Assembly (NCBI RefSeq): GCF_018129005.1
Contig: NZ_JAAEDL010000009.1
Location: 1 to 64,000 of the forward strand
DNA from: Neoroseomonas eburnea
GTDB lineage: Bacteria; Pseudomonadota; Alphaproteobacteria; Acetobacterales; Acetobacteraceae
DNA length: 64,000 bases
Reading direction: 5' to 3'
Both the position numbers and the translations under genes were made by a program. Below, in pieces: positions 57,980 through 64,000 of this stretch. The notes below the pieces were generated by a model. It was not told where the DNA came from and did not search any database. It worked only from the letters and a program-made list of their open reading frames with translations. Every line of letters begins with the position of its first letter. Within the stretch, counting starts at the first letter, position 1.

Positions 57980-58386
57980 TCCTCGCCTTCCGCTTTCGGC
58001 GAGAGATCACGCTGCACTTCCGGCCGGTGCAGCACCTCGTTGATGTGCATGGCATAGTTCAGCGCGGTGTCGGGCTGGAAATGGAGGTCCGGCGCGAATT
58101 TCAGCCGCACGGCATGCGCCACCTCCCGCCGCAGGAAGGGGGAGACACGCTTCAGCGCGGCAAGCTGCGCATCGGTCAGGTCGCGGCCCAGGGCGGAGAC
58201 GAAGGCCGTCATGTGCTTGAGATCGGGCGAGGCACGGACCTCGGTGACCGTGACATGCACGCCGTGCAGTTCGGGGTCACGGAACTCCTCGCGCGCGAAG
58301 ACGGCGGAGAGGGCGTGACGGATCTCCTCGGCGACGCGGAGCATGCGCTGCGAGGGGGCGCCAGGGCGGGAATGCTTTGCTGTCAT
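57976..58386 (-). CDS. rbfA: ribosome-binding factor A
   Basis: A 136-residue 30S maturation factor. RMLRVAEEIRHALSAVFARE, VTVTEVRASPDLKHMTAFVSALG and LKFAPDLHFQPDTALNYAMHINEVL are typical. ATG 58386 has GGAGG 9 nt upstream, whereas ATG 58395 directly abuts that site. It lies downstream of infB, but 206 bp away across a family B repeat. Confidence 0.95.
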   Translation of the reverse strand: MTAKHSRPGAPSQRMLRVAEEIRHALSAVFAREEFRDPELHGVHVTVTEVRASPDLKHMTAFVSALGRDLTDAQLAALKRVSPFLRREVAHAVRLKFAPDLHFQPDTALNYAMHINEVLHRPEVQRDLSPKAEGEE

Positions 58387-58406
58387 GGTCTTCATCCTCC
58401 GCGGAT

Positions 58407-58592
58407 GGAACCGGAGGGGCGCCGCCCCTCCGGACCGCCCCGCCAAAGGCCGAAAGGCCTTTGGAAACCGGAAACTGGCACCGGGCAGGAAGGGCCGCCC
58501 TTGCTCTCCCCGCACCAAGGGACGGTCTCCAGAGGCCTTTCGGCCGATGGGAATCCGTGGCGGAGAGGCTTGGAGGGGCAGAGCCCCTCCGG
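58407..58592. repeat. family B intergenic repeat, copy 5, between infB and rbfA
   Basis: GGAGGGGC-gcc-GCCCCTCC (58410-58430), CCAAAGGCCGAAAGGCCTTTGG (58444-58465) and GGAGGGGC-aga-GCCCCTCC (58572-58591), the last ending directly at the infB stop. It fills the whole gap inside a conserved operon. Confidence 0.75.
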
Positions 58593-61313
<2,721 letters not shown>

Positions 61314-61374
61314 CCGCCGATCCGAACCCGATCCCAAAAAACAACGTCCGAGAGGCGCGCCGACGACGTGCCCC

Positions 61375-61981
61375 TCACGAATTCACCTCCGGCTCGGCAC
61401 GGGCGAACCCCGCCAGCCGCTCCGCCTCCAACCGGATGGCATCCGCCAACCGGCCGGGCGCCACCACCACGTGCACGGCGTGGTCGCGCCCGAACACCAC
61501 GCCAAGTTCCGCCGCGGTCAACGGCGTCACCACCGGCAGGCCGCGCCCGCCGAACCGCGCACGTTCCGCCGGGCTGCCGTCGGAGGCCTGAACCAGCAGC
61601 CCCGCGCGCCCGGCCTGAAGCCATTCCCGCCCGGCCTGCCAGCCCGAAACCGCCTGGCCCGCCCGCCGGGCAAAGCCCAGAAGGTCGCGGACACGGGCGC
61701 GAAGACCGTCCTCGATCCGCGCGCGAAGGTCGGAGGGAAGCGTCACGGGCCCGCGCGCGGCTCTCGTGAAGGCCCCGCGGTTCAGCGCGCGTTCTAGCAC
61801 ATCGCCCCGCGCGCTCAACCACATTCCCCGGCCGGGCAGCTTCCCGGCGAGATCCGGCACCACTTCCCGCCCGGGGCCCAGCACGAAGCGGATCATCCGC
61901 TCCTTCGGCAGGCTCTCGCGCTCGACAATGCAGCGTCGCAGGGGGCCGGTTTCGTCCGGCTCCTCCTCCGGCGCCCCGGGG

Positions 61982-61998
<17 letters not shown>
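61375..61998 (-). CDS. YlxR (DUF448) fused to a YlxQ/L7Ae-like domain
   Basis: A 207-residue RNA-binding protein. [43 protein letters not shown] is the YlxR domain (residues 20-75). The second half, [35 protein letters not shown] and [26 protein letters not shown], is an L7Ae/YlxQ-like fold. In B. subtilis these are separate genes and YlxR (RnpM) modulates RNase P. It begins with GTG 17 bp inside the 3' end of nusA. Confidence 0.9.
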
Positions 61999-63535
<1,537 letters not shown>

Positions 63536-63546
63536 GGACCTCTCTC

Positions 63547-64000
63547 CTAGTTCTTCGTCTGGGGCGCCGCGGTGGCGGCGATGAGTTCGTCGGTCAGCAC
63601 CAGCTTGGCCTTGCGGATGTTGCTCCGCGGGAAGGCGATCTCGGTCCCGTCATCGAGGCGCAGCCGGGCCGTCTCGGCATCCGCGCCGAGGGCGATGCCG
63701 CGGTAGCGCTTGCGCCCGTCCTGCGGGATGCCGAGCTCGACCGTCGCGACATGGCCGGCGAAGCGGTTCCAATCCTTGGCACGGGTCAGCGGCCGGTCGA
63801 TCCCGGCCGAGGAGACCTCCAGCATCCACTCGCCCTTGATCGGGTCCGCCACGTCCAGCACGGCGCCGACGGCGTGGCTGATCGCCTCGCAGTCATCGAC
63901 CGTGAAGACGGCGCCATCTGCGCGGTCGGCCATGATCTGCACCGTCGGCCGTTCCTTGCCCGAAACCTGGACGCGCACGAGCTCATAGCCCAGATGGCCG
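63547..64000 (-). CDS. rimP: ribosome maturation factor RimP (5' part beyond window edge)
   Basis: The last 150 or so residues of RimP; the start lies outside the window. The visible frame reads [29 protein letters not shown], then [51 protein letters not shown], the RimP signature, and a C-terminal SH3-like domain with [25 protein letters not shown]. It aids 30S assembly and heads the nusA operon. Confidence 0.95.
   Translation of the reverse strand, partial: GHLGYELVRVQVSGKERPTVQIMADRADGAVFTVDDCEAISHAVGAVLDVADPIKGEWMLEVSSAGIDRPLTRAKDWNRFAGHVATVELGIPQDGRKRYRGIALGADAETARLRLDDGTEIAFPRSNIRKAKLVLTDELIAATAAPQTKN

Overview
This 64 kb window is very GC-rich chromosomal DNA, probably from an alphaproteobacterium of the Acetobacteraceae/Rhodospirillales type (Roseomonas-like). 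That placement is an inference from the rimP-nusA-ylxR-infB-rbfA-truB-rpsO cluster, the ctaC-ctaD-ctaB-ctaG-ctaE-surf1 cluster, alphaproteobacterial families such as MmcB, DUF4170 and DUF6111, and many acyl-CoA catabolic genes. I see no phage, transposase, CRISPR array, rRNA or tRNA. About 57 protein genes are supported; two (a TIR gene and rimP) run off the window ends.

Region 1 (1-3.8 kb) is a signalling-looking module: a TIR-domain gene cut by the left edge, divergent from a translationally coupled pair encoding a TPR/SLOG-like/class III nucleotide cyclase and a Crp-type cyclic-nucleotide-binding regulator, followed by a secreted aspzincin-like metallopeptidase. Region 2 (3.9-22 kb) is catabolic: a sugar/drug-type MFS exporter, a 2-hydroxyacid dehydrogenase, a small cytochrome c, SDRs, and a tight five-gene operon whose parts match the levulinate/4-hydroxyacid pathway LvaD-LvaC-LvaA-LvaB-LvaE. 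It also holds a CoA-transferase/two-subunit acyl-CoA dehydrogenase/crotonase operon, a TctC-type binding protein, an isocitrate-lyase-family enzyme and a PQQ sugar dehydrogenase.

Region 3 (22-35.6 kb) holds a 1444-residue secreted phosphoesterase with 25 RTX repeats, mmcB, a methyltransferase, hldE, pmbA, an M16 peptidase, thrC and a WcbI-like gene. Region 4 (35.6-44 kb) is the aa3 cytochrome c oxidase locus with its assembly factors. Both subunits carry unusual residues at the known Mg/Mn site. Region 5 (44.4-48.9 kb) is a high-affinity metal (probably zinc) ABC importer, divergent from an SmtB-type sensor that has a complete alpha-5 zinc site and an SmtB-like palindrome over the importer start codon.

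Region 6 (49-55.9 kb) has hypothetical and small secreted proteins, an M91 (NleD/HopH1-like) peptidase, cca and an MsbA-like ABC exporter. Region 7 (56-64 kb) is the translation/transcription operon, all on the minus strand, with a hotdog thioesterase embedded in it.

The intergenic spaces are unusual. At least three families of palindromic repeats (called A, B and C here) recur between genes, and some of them supply the stop codon or a few terminal codons of neighbouring genes. They carry no coding capacity and are described as repeats and as findings.
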